Assembly: GCA_013398175.1 (NCBI GenBank)
Contig: VZRZ01004227.1
Location: 1,580,435 to 1,644,434 of the forward strand
Reading direction: 5' to 3'
Length of the DNA: 64,000 nucleotides
From: Climacteris rufus
Taxonomy: Eukaryota; Chordata; Aves; Passeriformes; Climacteridae
Shown: positions 1 to 12,357 of the stretch, piece by piece
Layout of the letters: every line of letters begins with the position of its first letter
Position numbering within the stretch: position 1 is the stretch's first letter
The notes under the pieces: model-generated
Database searches by the model: none
Told to the model about the DNA's origin: nothing
What the model saw: only the letters and a program-made list of their open reading frames with translations
Translations under genes and position numbers: made by a program

Positions 1-368
1 ATGGTAAAATCAGCTCTGGAAACACTGCTGGCAGGGAGTCTGAATCCACCTGAGCTGGGCTGCAAACCCCTTGTATCTTCTGACACACTCAGAGAAGATT
101 TTGCATGTTGGAGGAAGAATCCATAGTCAGAGATGCTGCGTTTTGCCACCTATAGTTTCCAGAAGACTGAAGTTGATGATCTTATGGTATGTCTCATTTC
201 CTAGTCCCTGCTCAAAAACTGCAGGACTCTAAGAACTTCAGGCTCTATTCACGTGTGTGAGTCACATCCACACAAGCATGAAGGGTAGGGTGTTGCCCAT
301 TTTTCACTGTAAAATAGCTAGTTTTCTCTGTTAGACAGTCTCAAGGACGATTTCTGTAAACATAGCTA
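1..368. other. Intergenic, no feature recognised
   Basis: Unique-looking, AT-rich DNA with no convincing exon, RNA gene or repeat. It ends where the LTR-like block begins. Confidence 0.5.
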
Positions 369-640
369 TGTTGTTGTAAAAATTATCTTTTTACATTCCT
401 TTCCCATGGACACAGATCCCTTTGACGGACACTTCTTGTAACCAATATAGTTAGAGACGGAAGTGTTAACTTTCTCCAATGATCTGTGATTTAAAAAAGT
501 GTATATAAGAATTAAACGAAAGGGGTTTCCCCCCTTTCCGCCCTTGCTCTGAACAAGAACTTTCGGACTCCAGCGCTCATTATTTCTGCGTCTCGACTGA
601 TTACCGGGATAAGCCGTAATAACGGGGCATCGCGGTAATA
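369..640 (+). mobile_element. Probable solo LTR of an endogenous retrovirus (ERVL-like)
   Basis: This block differs from its flanks. It starts with TGTTGTTGTAAAA and has a TATA-type box (gtatataag, 501-509). A polypurine/polypyrimidine stretch (about 520-535) and a CpG-rich segment (about 537-637) follow, containing 'ttcggactccagcgctc' and 'tgcgtctcgactgatta'. This U3-TATA-R-U5 layout is typical of avian ERV LTRs, and the CpG-rich part resembles songbird ERVL LTRs as I remember them. A possible 5-bp target duplication is agcta (364-368) and aggta (640-644), with one mismatch. The terminal CA is not intact, so the right edge is uncertain. No gag, pol or env sequence adjoins it, so it would be a solo LTR. 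The family needs a repeat-library search. Confidence 0.5.
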
Positions 641-644
641 GGTA

Positions 645-1695
645 GGGCAGCACATATAAATGTAATTTGGAAATAAAGATACAAGGACTGGCTAGAGAGA
701 GGTGAAACAGCCGCAGATACCCTGACAGTTCATTCATAACCCCTATCTAAGCAAATTAGAGGAATATTTTGGGACAGTCCTCAGCCAGCAGAGTGCTCCT
801 AGAGGGAATATTTTCTCCAGTATAATTTAGATAAAACTCTGGGGCCCTTACCTACCCTAGAACTAGGAGCTAAAATAATAACTCACCTTCCACCCACCCG
901 CTGTACCAATTCAGAACGATGAGCCAAAAACCATGAACTAGGTTACACAGCAACAGAATAAGGCCCAGACATCCCAGATGTTACTGAAGTAGGTGCAATG
1001 ACAAAAAAAATGAGATGATTTAAGTAGAGAACAGACACTGAATAGCACTAGATAAGAAAAGTCTTAAAAACCTGATGATATCAATTTATGGATTATCTAA
1101 TGAACCAAACAGATATCAGTTCATAGCTCTGTACATGCTGGTAAACTGCTCCTGTAGAGCAAACTGTCCTTGGTTAGTGTGTCTGTGCAGCAAAGGAGAG
1201 ATATTCAGAGGAGCCCGAGAATGTCCCAAAAGGTCCCCCAAAGCCTGTATTTCCCTGAAGTTCCATAAGATATTTCACAAAACATTTATTATATGTTCTC
1301 TTGCACAAGAGTAGACCCAGAGACACTGGCCAAGTCTTCCCTGTGCTAAGCCTGCTCCTCAAAAGGCATAAACATATCATGGAAAAGCACCAGATCTACC
1401 CTTTGCAGAGTGAAGAAATCACTCAGTGAACAATGAAGAAAACCCATTTTGTTGCCACCCCGACAGAGGGTGAGTAAAGCCAAACTCCCCAGCTGAAATA
1501 GCAGATACCATGCAATTACCTTTTGATGTACAGAGAAGTGCCAGCAGGTTATGGGAGCTTAGGAAATGTAATTTCTGGTTTTTAACCGGTTGAACGCTTG
1601 GCTTGGCCACAAAGAGATTTTACAAGAAGCTCCATGCAGCGCTTTGTGTAACACTGTTTGAAAATGACGATCATTTCTCTTCGTGCCAGCCCGAG
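645..1695. other. Intergenic, no feature recognised
   Basis: AT-rich non-coding sequence. The open frames here are short, lack splice context and resemble no protein family I know. Confidence 0.45.
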
Positions 1696-1898
1696 GGCAG
1701 CGCGGTGTGACACAGCACTAAGCACTGCTTGGCAGCGATTTCTCTCCACATCCCTGGGTTTCCCCGGGGCTGTGCGGAGCCCGCCGGGCCGGCAGGTGTG
1801 GCTGTGGAGCCTCGGAACGGCGCGGCCGTGTCCGGCCGTGAGGGGCTGCCCGGGGCTGCAGCGAGCTGCGCTTCGCTTCCGGGGTGCCCGGGAGCTGC
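1696..1898. promoter_or_regulatory. Orphan GC-rich, CpG-dense patch
   Basis: About 200 bp with many CpGs (for example ggaacggcgcggccgtgtcc near 1814) sit inside an AT-rich intergenic region. No exon of a known gene adjoins it, and it runs directly into the 27-bp minisatellite. It could be a small CpG island, a distal promoter or simply a GC-rich repeat edge. Nothing in the sequence decides between these. Confidence 0.4.
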
Positions 1899-2047
1899 AA
1901 TACGAGGGTTTGTGTATATCTATGGAATACGAGGGTTTGTGTATATCTATGGAATACGAGGGTTTGTGTATATCTATGGAATACGAGGGTTTGTGTATAT
2001 CTATGGAATACGAGGGTTTGTATATGTATATGGAATACGAGGGTTTG
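1899..2047. repeat. 27-bp minisatellite, about 5.5 copies
   Basis: Direct tandem repeats begin at 1899, 1926, 1953, 1980, 2007 and 2034, the last partial. The unit begins aatacgagggtttgtgtata and continues tctatgg. Copies 1-4 are identical; copy 5 differs at a few bases (tatatgtatatgg in place of tgtatatctatgg) and copy 6 is truncated and diverged. Because 27 is a multiple of three, several frames stay open through the array and give repetitive peptides. That is a property of the period, not evidence of a gene. Confidence 0.95.
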
Positions 2048-5000
2048 TCCATGCAGGGCACACGGGCCTGGTGCCGGCAATTTTTCTGCGAAGGAAAACT
2101 GTTGGTTGTGCCCTTTGCTGACAAGCTCCATGTCTAATGTACACAATTGCCTTGGAACTGCTCATGGGGATTTGGCTCTCCGAGTTGTTAAATAGCGGAT
2201 TTACTTTAGATGCTGACATATAGTTTTAAGAGAAAATATTGTTTAATAGAACTTAAAAATCTCACCTTTTGCTATCAGATTCTCAGCAGAGCTGAAAGCT
2301 AGCTTCTTACAAGAAACAAAATTAAATTCTGCTGCAAAGCACAGAGGGAACAACAGACATGCAGAACTATTAAAAGATGAGAAATGCTGGTTTTAATGCC
2401 TCTCAGGATGGTCAAGGATTTGGGAAGGTGAGAACTGCTCTTCTTAAAATATTTATTGCTGCATAAAATTATTATTAAAATTACAACCCACCGGTGATTT
2501 TAAACACCAACATTAGTAACATCTTCACTTGTTAAAGGATCTTCCAGGTAGGGATATGAGACATCCTTTAGGGGGCTGTGCATTGTTACAGAATATTTCT
2601 CTTGCAGGTGATCCTCTGCTGTTTTATTCCAGATACTTTAAGCAAATGCTGGACTGAGTGTTCCAGCTGATGTTTTGTTATAGTTTCCAAAAATAAAAGA
2701 AAGTAAATGAAGGTTGTACGAAAGCAGTTGTGATTGTGGAGTCAGCAATTGCTGAGCTGGCTTAACTTGGAATAACAGTCACTGAAAAAAACAACAAAAC
2801 TTGGCTCACAGAAATTTCCTGAACTGGAACAGTCAACAGGATTATTTTTAGTTCAGGTTTTAATGTTTCATCATTTAAAGGGAAAACTGTTGCCAGATGA
2901 AAAACATCATGTATGGTTTGAACAAAAGGTATTTTCTTATATACTGAACTTTAAACAACAAATTTTTACAGGATATGGTTTCTCAGCTACCTCTGTTTCT
3001 TCAGTTTTCCAGCCCCAGCATCATTAACAAAAATAAAGCTAATGTGAAAAAGTGAGAAGGAACATTTTAGCCAAAAGCTATTTTGGGTGTACTTTTACAG
3101 TGAGGTGAGGAGATGCTTGAGTTAGGGGTCCAACATTGCCCAGGAAGCCCCTTCAGTCCTAAACACTGATTATAGGCTGTAGTTTGGTGAGCAGGGTGAC
3201 AGGCATCAGTGATCAAAAAATATTTATTTAATATCTTTTTGTTGTTAAATAGCTAATATTTAAATATGAACAGTGAAATTACCTATTTAGACTCTGTAGT
3301 CTAATTTTGTATCTGTTTATTCTGTATAATTGGGAGCCAGATGTAGCTTTGGCTGTAATCTTTTATCCCAACAACTAAACACCGCTCATTTGCAAGTGTT
3401 CTGAAACTATATTTCAAAATTTCTTGGAAACAAATATTTGGTACAGCTTGATCAATGTTTCCTTTGGCAGCAGCTCTGCCTGCTGCAGCCCAGGGTCACG
3501 TTGTCTCTTTGCAGTCCCACCTCTCTCCCTAAGCTGTGCTGGTGTGATTGCACGTGGGGTTGGGCAGTGAACCCGGTCAAGGACCTGATCTGGATTAAAA
3601 TAACCTGACCAAAGATGGGTATTTTGAGCTTGGAGCCTTTTCCTGCAGGAAAATCTCACGGAGATGCTGTGGCACCGCCGAGACCGTGGCCTGGGAGGGG
3701 CACGGTGAAAAGAGGGGCAGCTTCACCCAGGACATGAAACCACAGCCTTGGCTTTGCAAACTGACTTTGGCCCTGTCAGTATCTAAAGAAAAAAAAAACC
3801 AAAACAAAAATTAATTGCATAGCTGTGATACTACAATCTTGTTTTAATTATGTTTCTCCAGTATCCATGCCTAAAATAACTGACTGTACCCTGAATTAAT
3901 GGCATGCTACAGGGATTAGTACACATAGATAACACATGAGGAACCAGCACAATAATGTAAGATTAGGGAAAACGTGCAAACATGCATTTCTAAGAGGAAG
4001 ATCTACTTAGAGAACATAAATTGCAAACAAACAAAAAAAAAATCAGAAAATTAATAGGTATTGTATAGTAATCTTCATGTTTTCTATCACCAGCCCCAAG
4101 TGATGGTGGATCTACAGCAAGATGAGCAGCTACACATTACCAGCTGAGTAACCACAGGGATCCAAGACTGTAACTGAGCATAAATTACCAGCAGAGGCAG
4201 TAAAAGAAACTGGAACCAGGAAAATACTTAGTGGAGATGAGTTAAACTGCTGTTCCACGTGTTTAACTGAAACTGGAAAGAGTTTGGGTTATACTGAAAA
4301 TGTATTATTGGGGCTGTAGGGAAAGTGTTGTTGGGACTCTCTTGTCCATCCTGTATTATTGGGGAAAAGCAATTTCTGCTTGACCAGGACATTATCTGGT
4401 ATCACGAGGTGTCTGTAAGGCATTTAAAGAATCTTGCTGAGCAGCAAAGCTCATGCAATAAGGAAACAGGAAGAGTTAATGAGTTGTGAAGTCTAGAGGT
4501 CTTTGTTTATCACAAGAATTAGGATGCAAATTCCAGTTCATACTGCAATCAATTTTCCTATTTATTGTCACTTATTTAAAATTTTTCATTAGCTTTCCCC
4601 TGTTGCATTTTCCAGGTGGTCACTGATGTTGCTAGGGAAAAAAAGTACAAGCAACCTAAGCTGGATAGTAGGACATGGTAAAAAGCTATGAAAAATCTGA
4701 AATGTTAATAAAACCCCTAGTGTTAAAAAATAAAGAGCCATATTGTAATGTTTAAGTTTTAAATAAATACTTATTTTATTTTGTGGGTTTAAAGCACGAT
4801 TACTTAATTTCAGCAATTACAATATAAAATCTTGAAATATGAACAGTTTTGTATGTTTCATGGCAACTAAAATCACACCATAAAAATTAGGACAATTTGG
4901 GCACATCTTCATTTCCTCCTCTTTATTCTTGCATTGTTGATTAAACTTAAGCACCAGGATAGTGCTGCCCTTTTCTTTTTGCTCTCTGGCCTGTGGTTTG

Positions 5001-5403
5001 CTGCCAGCTGTTACTATTTGTAAAGTGTATATCCTGCACATGGCTCGAATTTACCAACACCAGGCTAGTACAGCCCCATGCCCTGTGCTCAGTTACTGGG
5101 AGAATTAGAGGAGATTACATCCAGATTTAGATGCTAGGCTATTTTTAAACCCTCTTTCTCTCCTAATGCATTTTCCTCTATAATCCTATCTAAAAATTTA
5201 TTTTGAGGGCTTGGGGTAAGTAGGGAACTGGGGGCTTAATGTCATCAAATCCCGAAAAAGCTTCCATGGTCTTGGGGTTAGAGTTAGAGCTCAGAAGAAC
5301 AGATTTCATTCACTGCATCCCAGCTCAGGAGAAGGAAGAGCATGCCTTGAAGATCCCAGAAAGAAAACCAGTATCTATGAAGCTTAACACCACCCCCCAC
5401 CCC

Positions 5404-5431
5404 AAAAAAAAAAAAAAAAAAAAAAAAAAAA
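5404..5431. repeat. Poly-A tract beside a sequence gap
   Basis: An uninterrupted run of about 28 A follows a C-rich stretch and precedes a purine-rich segment and a 14-base gap. It may be a retroposon tail or a simple expansion; no retroposon body is recognisable upstream. Confidence 0.9.
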
Positions 5432-5449
5432 GAAAAAGGGAGGCGGAGG

Positions 5450-5463
5450 NNNNNNNNNNNNNN
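5450..5463. other. Assembly gap (14 N)
   Basis: The N run lies in a purine-rich stretch next to the poly-A tract. Near-duplicate motifs on both sides (aaaaagggaggcggagg and agagaaagggaggctgag) suggest an unresolved simple repeat. Confidence 0.98.
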
Positions 5464-8400
5464 AAAGAGAAAGGGAGGCTGAGCTACCAAATCATCCAAG
5501 ACTAAAGAAAATATTTTGCATTTTAAATGATCAGCTTGATCTGATGCCAGCCTGTCTGGATCATGTTCCTTCCTTATTGTGCTGCTGTCTGAGATGGTTT
5601 AGGGTAAATAATCTCGTTGCTGAACACTGATTCCTCACCTGTGAAGTGCTATTGACTTTACAGAGCCCACTGAGAAATATTGATGGAAAATGCTATTCTA
5701 GGGTTGGTAATAAAATATGATGCTTTTCATACAAAATACCAGTATCTGAATTATTTTAGAAATGTGCTCAATGTGTTCAGATACAAGCAACAATCAGGTT
5801 TTAGAAGGGTGGTCAGAGAAGAGCAGATAATCAACTAATCTCTGCTGTTAAACACTTTGGCCCTGGGAAATTGGTAATTCTTTACCTCTATGCTCTATGC
5901 TTTCCACCACTCTGCAGAGCTGGCAAATAGGACACCATGGAAAGAGGAAATCCTAACACATCAGGAACCTCCTTGCTGGAAGAAAACTGGGTGGGGGGAG
6001 GAAAGGTGCTTTTGTGAGTAAGATGGAAATAACTACCCAGTGCAGAAGTATCTGTTGTACTCAGTGATTCTTGCATGGGCTGTGCAAGAGGCTTTAGCAC
6101 AGTCACACCAACCACGCAGCTCTGGGAGTTCTGCTCTGTGTCACCAGTTTCTATCTATTTGGCTTTAATTATTTTCTGCGGAGGAGCTAATATTAAAATT
6201 ATTAAGTATTTTACTTTGCATATGGGTAAATGTTTAAGAAACACATCACAGTTGCTTGACTGCAGAAGTTTCTTTTCCAAGTGAAAAGCCTGGTTTTCAG
6301 AGAGTGCATCAGGCAAAGAGCACCTCACCTACACCAAGCATCATTTTGGAGGGTTTCTAACAGATTTCCTTTCTAGTTGGTTGTGGGGTGTTACAGATAC
6401 ACCCAATGGGGAAAAGGCTGCCCTGGCTGTTGGTAAGAAAATAGTTATTTTCCTGGTGTAAGTATTTTGGACTCATTGGTTAATTCTGTCCTTTGTTCGT
6501 TGCATAGGGAGCTTACGCAGGCTGTGATGAGACAAAATTACATCAGATATACAAACATCCTCTCAAAATTCAGAACTCGTATGCTCCCCAGAGTCCCTTG
6601 AATACAGCTGCTGATTATCTCATGGAACGTGGTCTGCTGCAGTTGGAAGAGCACAGGATGCCAAGGGAGAGACTGCTCAGTAAAACCCTAGGCTTTGCTT
6701 AAATGGTGGGAATGTTTGTCCAAAGCAGAGGTCCTCATGAAGGGGAGGAAGGATAAGGCCATAGTTAAAATAGAGAAGTGAGAAAGAGTCAGCACAGGAG
6801 CCATTCCTCAACTGAGAGCTACAGAAGAAGAAAAGGGAAGACAAAGTAAAGCAGGGGAAAGGGAGTGACACATCTCATGAGTGGTAGGTGAAGACTTGAG
6901 CACTGCATATCAGGTCCCCTGGCAAAACCCACTGCCATTAAAGCAATGCTCTGCTTTGTTCTGAGGGAGGTGGGATGTGCTGTGTTCTGAAACCATTAAC
7001 CATCCTGTTTTTCATTTCCTTACACCAGGCAGAGAAGCTCCAGTACATTCAGTAGTTGTTGAATGCTGAAAATTTGAAAACATGAGATCTCAGTGACAGA
7101 TAAATATGTGCAGTTAATAAATGTTTTATTCTTTCAAGGCCTAGGAGCAAATGCAGCATTACTGAAGACGGAAACAATTTGGTTGCTATCACTGGAGTTG
7201 AATACACTTAAGCCAGAATGAAGCATAAATGCTCAGATAATCCCCTGTGACCTCTCAATTATTCCCACGCAGCCTAGCAGTGATTTCACAGATCACACTG
7301 ATGGGGAGTATAATTTAAACTTTCTGTGTGTGTGTGCTCATCCCTTTAACTTCCTTACTCTGTTATCACCGAGGCAAGTTAATCTGGAGGGTATTTTAGT
7401 TGGAGTTAAGGGTTGCAGAGGAGACACTTGGGCCCATTGTGAGCCTTTGTGTTCTTTCTAGTACTATTTTCCCTGATGATTTCATCCCTATCCCAGTGTC
7501 TGATTATCAGAGGAGTAGCCATTGTGTGCAGGAGACAATGTATTGATTGCTAGCCACGGTGAGCTGTGTGTATCTACAGCTGAAGCTTGCTGACTAAAGA
7601 ATCACTAGTACAAGACATTTGCTGTAGTTTTCCGTAGATAAAAGACATTTCAGTAAAAAATAGAGGATTCCCAAAGTGTAGCTTACACAAGTTTCACTCA
7701 AATATTTACAGTTAAGTATAAATATTTTATGAGATTTAGGAAAATCTAGCAGTGTCCACTGCTGCCTATACAACTCATTTGTCTACTTTTGGATTTCCTT
7801 TTTCTGTCTTAACTGTAGAAATGAACCTCCCTGTCTCAACAGAAATAAGAAAGTTTGCTCTCTGAACTTTTGAAATTGGTTGTCATCCCATGAGTAGCAT
7901 CTTGATTCCTGGAACTGGCAGGACATTTCACTGATTTTTACCAGTATCAGTGTTTGGTTTGGATTGTCTGCCTTAAATCTCTCTCTGAAATCATGTCAAA
8001 CCCAACCCCTCTTGTAATGCCATTCTTAATACTAGACCAGCTAGTTTGTGCTTCTTGGTATTTACTCTTTTTTTGCACCCTTGCAGACAGGTTACATTGT
8101 CCCTCTTGCTGTCACACAAAATCCACAGGTGAACAGCCAAAAAGAGATTCACTGCAGGGTGGCATGTGAAATATACTGGCATGAAGAAACACCCTTTTCT
8201 AACTGAGTTGGTCATATGATTGGTATTTGGCAGAGAGTCATTGCATGACTCAGTGAAATCTTTTCAACAGTGAAGCTGCTCCTATAGTAAACATTCCCAA
8301 GCACTAGACTGTAGAGTTTTATTTCACTCAAGTAAAATCCCATTATATTAAATTATAATGTGGAGACATTCTCTACATTAAATTAATGGATGCAGCTCTT

Positions 8401-11400
8401 CAAGTTCTCACCATCTGTTCTACCCTTTAATTACAAAACCAAAAAAGCACAATTCACAATCCCATGATAAAAAAAAAGGGAAGTAGAAGGGATTTGGATG
8501 CACAGGGACTACCAGCATCTGCTACATACATGGTCTCACATCACAATAAACTGTACTTTGCTGGTAGCACCTTTACTTTAAAAATACATATTAATAGTTT
8601 CAAGTGGATGCATTTATTCACTCCCTCACTTAGAAATGTTATTATCCAGTACTGTGGTTCTGACTTCATCTTAGACAGAGCTGCTTTTCAGGGTAAGTGA
8701 AATCACCTTTGTGTCTGCAAGCCATTGAACACTGCAGAATCTTTTGAGGCAAGTGAAAAGCCATGTTACACATATCCTCTGTCAGTATTTTTTTAGAGGC
8801 TACCCTCTCTACAGGGAATGTATATGTGTGTATACATATCTTTCTTCTGGATGATATGTAGAAAGCATTAACATTTAAAACAGATGAACAAAATGCAAGT
8901 ATTTGCATTCAGTGACACTGCCCAGAAGCCTTTTCACAGATGTAATAATTATTTTGTTTTCCTCATAGTTATGACTTTTCTGTTAAACGTATTCTTTGAG
9001 GAAAGTGTATTTCAGTTTAGCAAATCTGCTCATTAAACTAGCAAAATTAATAGTAGCTGTAACACTTCACAGAAGAGAAAGTGGGAGTTGAAATGGCCTT
9101 GAAGATCTTTAAACAGATACGAGACATCTCCTGTCTCCTGATCTGTTCACCAGCCCTTGGTGCCTCCTGCTATACTGGTTTGATAGTACAGAGTGAGAAC
9201 AAGAGTTATTTTCTTCAACACAGAAGTGCACTAAATAGTCACATAAAACCAGAAGAACTTGTTTTGGAAGAAGTCAGCCCTATCTCAAGGCTACTGTAAT
9301 GCACACACCTTTATTGTGGAAATTCTTTCACTTGGTATATGATCTACACATGAATAATTCTTGATAGGTTTTGGTACATTTCCTGACTGACTTCAGTTGG
9401 ACACTGTCAAAAAAGTAGAGGTGTAGTAGCTATACAAGTGAAGTCTTTCTGACTACTAGAAACATAAATATGGATGATTTTCTGATGTAATACATAACAT
9501 TTGTTTAGGGGAGTGTAACTAAAATCTGGACAGATGGCAATTTATGAAAAGTTACATTGAGGGACTTCATGTAGGAACAGCTGTGTCACAAAAATGGTCA
9601 GTTTAACACTCGTGCTGTTGAGAATAGATCTTGAAGGTGATGCTTCTGAAACAAATGTTCTTCTGAGGAGGTTCAGATGGAGTTTTTAAAGTTTTTAAGT
9701 TTTTTTGATAGTAAAATTTGAATCAAAATGAGACTTGCTGGGCAGTGCCCCCCAGCATGAAGCCAGCAATCCTGTGCAGGGGAGCCTCCCTGTTGAAGCT
9801 GGAAAGGTCCCTCTCATTCTGCACGGCTGAGATCAGCCACTGCTGTGACAAACCCTGCACTGCCTCTCACTCATTCAGTCCTGACATATTTGCATTCATT
9901 GCTGAACTGAAAAATTCTAATTGCTCAAGTTAATAATAGTTTTCTGAAACCACTTCTTCTCTCTGATAATACACCTGATAACATTATTTAACTATGGAGT
10001 AATTATCATCCAGTGAAAACAACAGTCATAGCCTCATTGATCTTTTCAGTTTGTAATCTCAGGAGAAAAACCACACTGGTTAAGTGTACAAATTAACATT
10101 ATGCTTGTGCTAGATGTACACCTGAGAGTAAATCTCTGCATACCCCAGCAGCAAGGTTAGTACTGGCTCCTGCCCTTGAGCACAGAGAGACTGAGATTTG
10201 GATGCCCTTAGTGTCTGGGGGGACTCAGATGGTTACTCAGCTCAAGTTCAGCTGCACTCAGGCAGCCCAGCACACACCCAGCTCTTAACCTGTGAACTTT
10301 TGGGATTTGTTGGTTTGGGCTTCCAACAGCCAGGTGTGTGCAGCACCTGCATGACAGATGTGCAGTACAATACAGGTGGGGGGGCTAACGTGAGGAATGT
10401 TACTTTGCCTGTGAAAGTGCTCAGCAGTTACCACTGATGCTATAATACATCACTAAGGATGGCAGATGCTCCCTCAGTAAGTTCCCAGTTCTGGCTGAAA
10501 GGCCAAGAATTTTGGCATTGCCATCTACCAGTGAGATTAATGTGTCACTCTTCATGGCCATTTCTCATTCTTTTACCAAATCTGAGATTTTTGACAGTTA
10601 AATTTATAACAGTGTATTTTTTTAATTTTCATTATATTGTGCACATCTCCAGGGAGGAAAACCAGTTTAAAATTACATTTTCAGAGCTTATGAGGTCTTG
10701 TGGATCATTTGGCTAAATCAAATTCAGTGAGGCTGAAGAGGGGGAAGAAAGGAAGTTATGGACAGGAAACGGGATAGAGGAGAACAGTAATCAGGAAGAA
10801 TGAATGGAGCTTTGATGTGAAAAGGATGTCGATCAAGGAGGGAGATCACAGCATGCAATGAAATAAAAGATGAAAAAATAAAATTTATTATTCAAATAAA
10901 ATAATTAAGGGCTTGTTGTTATTGTGATCACAAGGAAAGCAGGGGAACGTGTTACAGATGAAGGGAGGTACCTGATATTCTCAGGTTTGGTCACTACCTC
11001 TTCCCAACATTTTTCATCCTTCCCAAGTCACATGTGTTTGATGGATATGATGAGGGTGACACAGCTCAGGGCTGGAAGGGTAAATTGAGCTACTAAAAAT
11101 GGAGCCAGTACTTTGTGTATGAACACAGTGTTACTAACTAATGAGTAAGCTCAGGTTTATCAAGTGCAGTTCTATCCACCTGGGGTTATTCTCTTTCTCA
11201 GTAATTTACCATTGTTATTACATTTTGCATGTTTATATATTTACAATTATTACACTCACAAATATTTGGACTGTCATTGAGTTGGAATGACCGGTAGTTT
11301 CTGCTTAGGCAATATAAGATTACCAAGGATGCTCAGGACTGACAACACAATATTTTGTAATTTCAAAGCTCAGGTAGTCCACGCATTTTGATATTAATTA

Positions 11401-12339
11401 ATATCTTTATTTTGATTAACATTAAAATAGCTCATCAAAAAAAGAAAAGACAGTTCTATATAGACTTTGTATAACTCAGCTACAGTAGTGCAAATAATTT
11501 CAGGTTGCTACAACATGTTCTTCCACTCTACAGTTAAAATAAGGTTTTTGGTGAGAACACTGTTATGTAAGGCTGCAAATGAGATTTGGAACAATAATAA
11601 TTATCCAACCTGCCACCTATTTTTAATACCTAAGATGGAAGGCACTGAAATTCTGAATGAGAATATTCAAAGAGCAAAGCACATCTGTGAACCCACCTAT
11701 TACAATTAGATCTGATTCAGTATTAGGTTAAAAATAAGGTCAAGTTTTTATTTGTAACTAGCTATTACTAAAAATACACTTGTTAACCACAGTGAAGTGA
11801 AATCAGGATCTAAGAATAAATGGGTCTGTGCAGTGAACTTCTCCTTTGTCCTTTAGCACATACACCAAGGGATTTCAAAATTTTCAAAGAAGATTTCCCT
11901 CCCCAGGCTCTCTCTTCAGAGGAAGCATTTAAGCAGCAGCCAGGACACAGCACTGCTTGGACCTGAGCTTGAGAGCTGATGCTGAGCTGGATGGCAAGGC
12001 AGCAGTTCAGCCAAGCCATCTCTAGCAGGTTGTGTGGACCTGTTTTGTCATGCAAGACACCTGTGACATCTCCAAACCAGCATGGATGTGATATTATCAT
12101 GCACTAGAAATCACAGGTACTCCCCATCTGGGTTCATGCTTCCTTCATTTCAAGGTAGTGGCAGTGCTATGAAAGAAACATAGATTTACTGGGCAGGAAG
12201 GTGAGGGAGAAGTAACTCACATTTCCTTGCTTAAATTCTTTTTTTGCAGCCTTTCTGTAGCTTAACTGCTTCACCCAGCTCAAGGTTATTATGACAGTAA
12301 CGGTGATGCAATATTAAGTGGTAAGTAGATATCTGAAAC

Positions 12340-12357
12340 AAAAAAAAAAAAAAAAAA
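12340..12357. repeat. Poly-A homopolymer
   Basis: An uninterrupted run of 18 A in intergenic DNA, with no recognisable retroposon body. Confidence 0.85.

Noticed and set aside
1582..2219. Long overlapping open frames with repeated peptides (KPSYSIDIH or EYEGLCISM types)
   Set aside because: They come from a 27-bp tandem repeat whose length is a multiple of three. They occur in several frames on both strands, with no splice or homology support.
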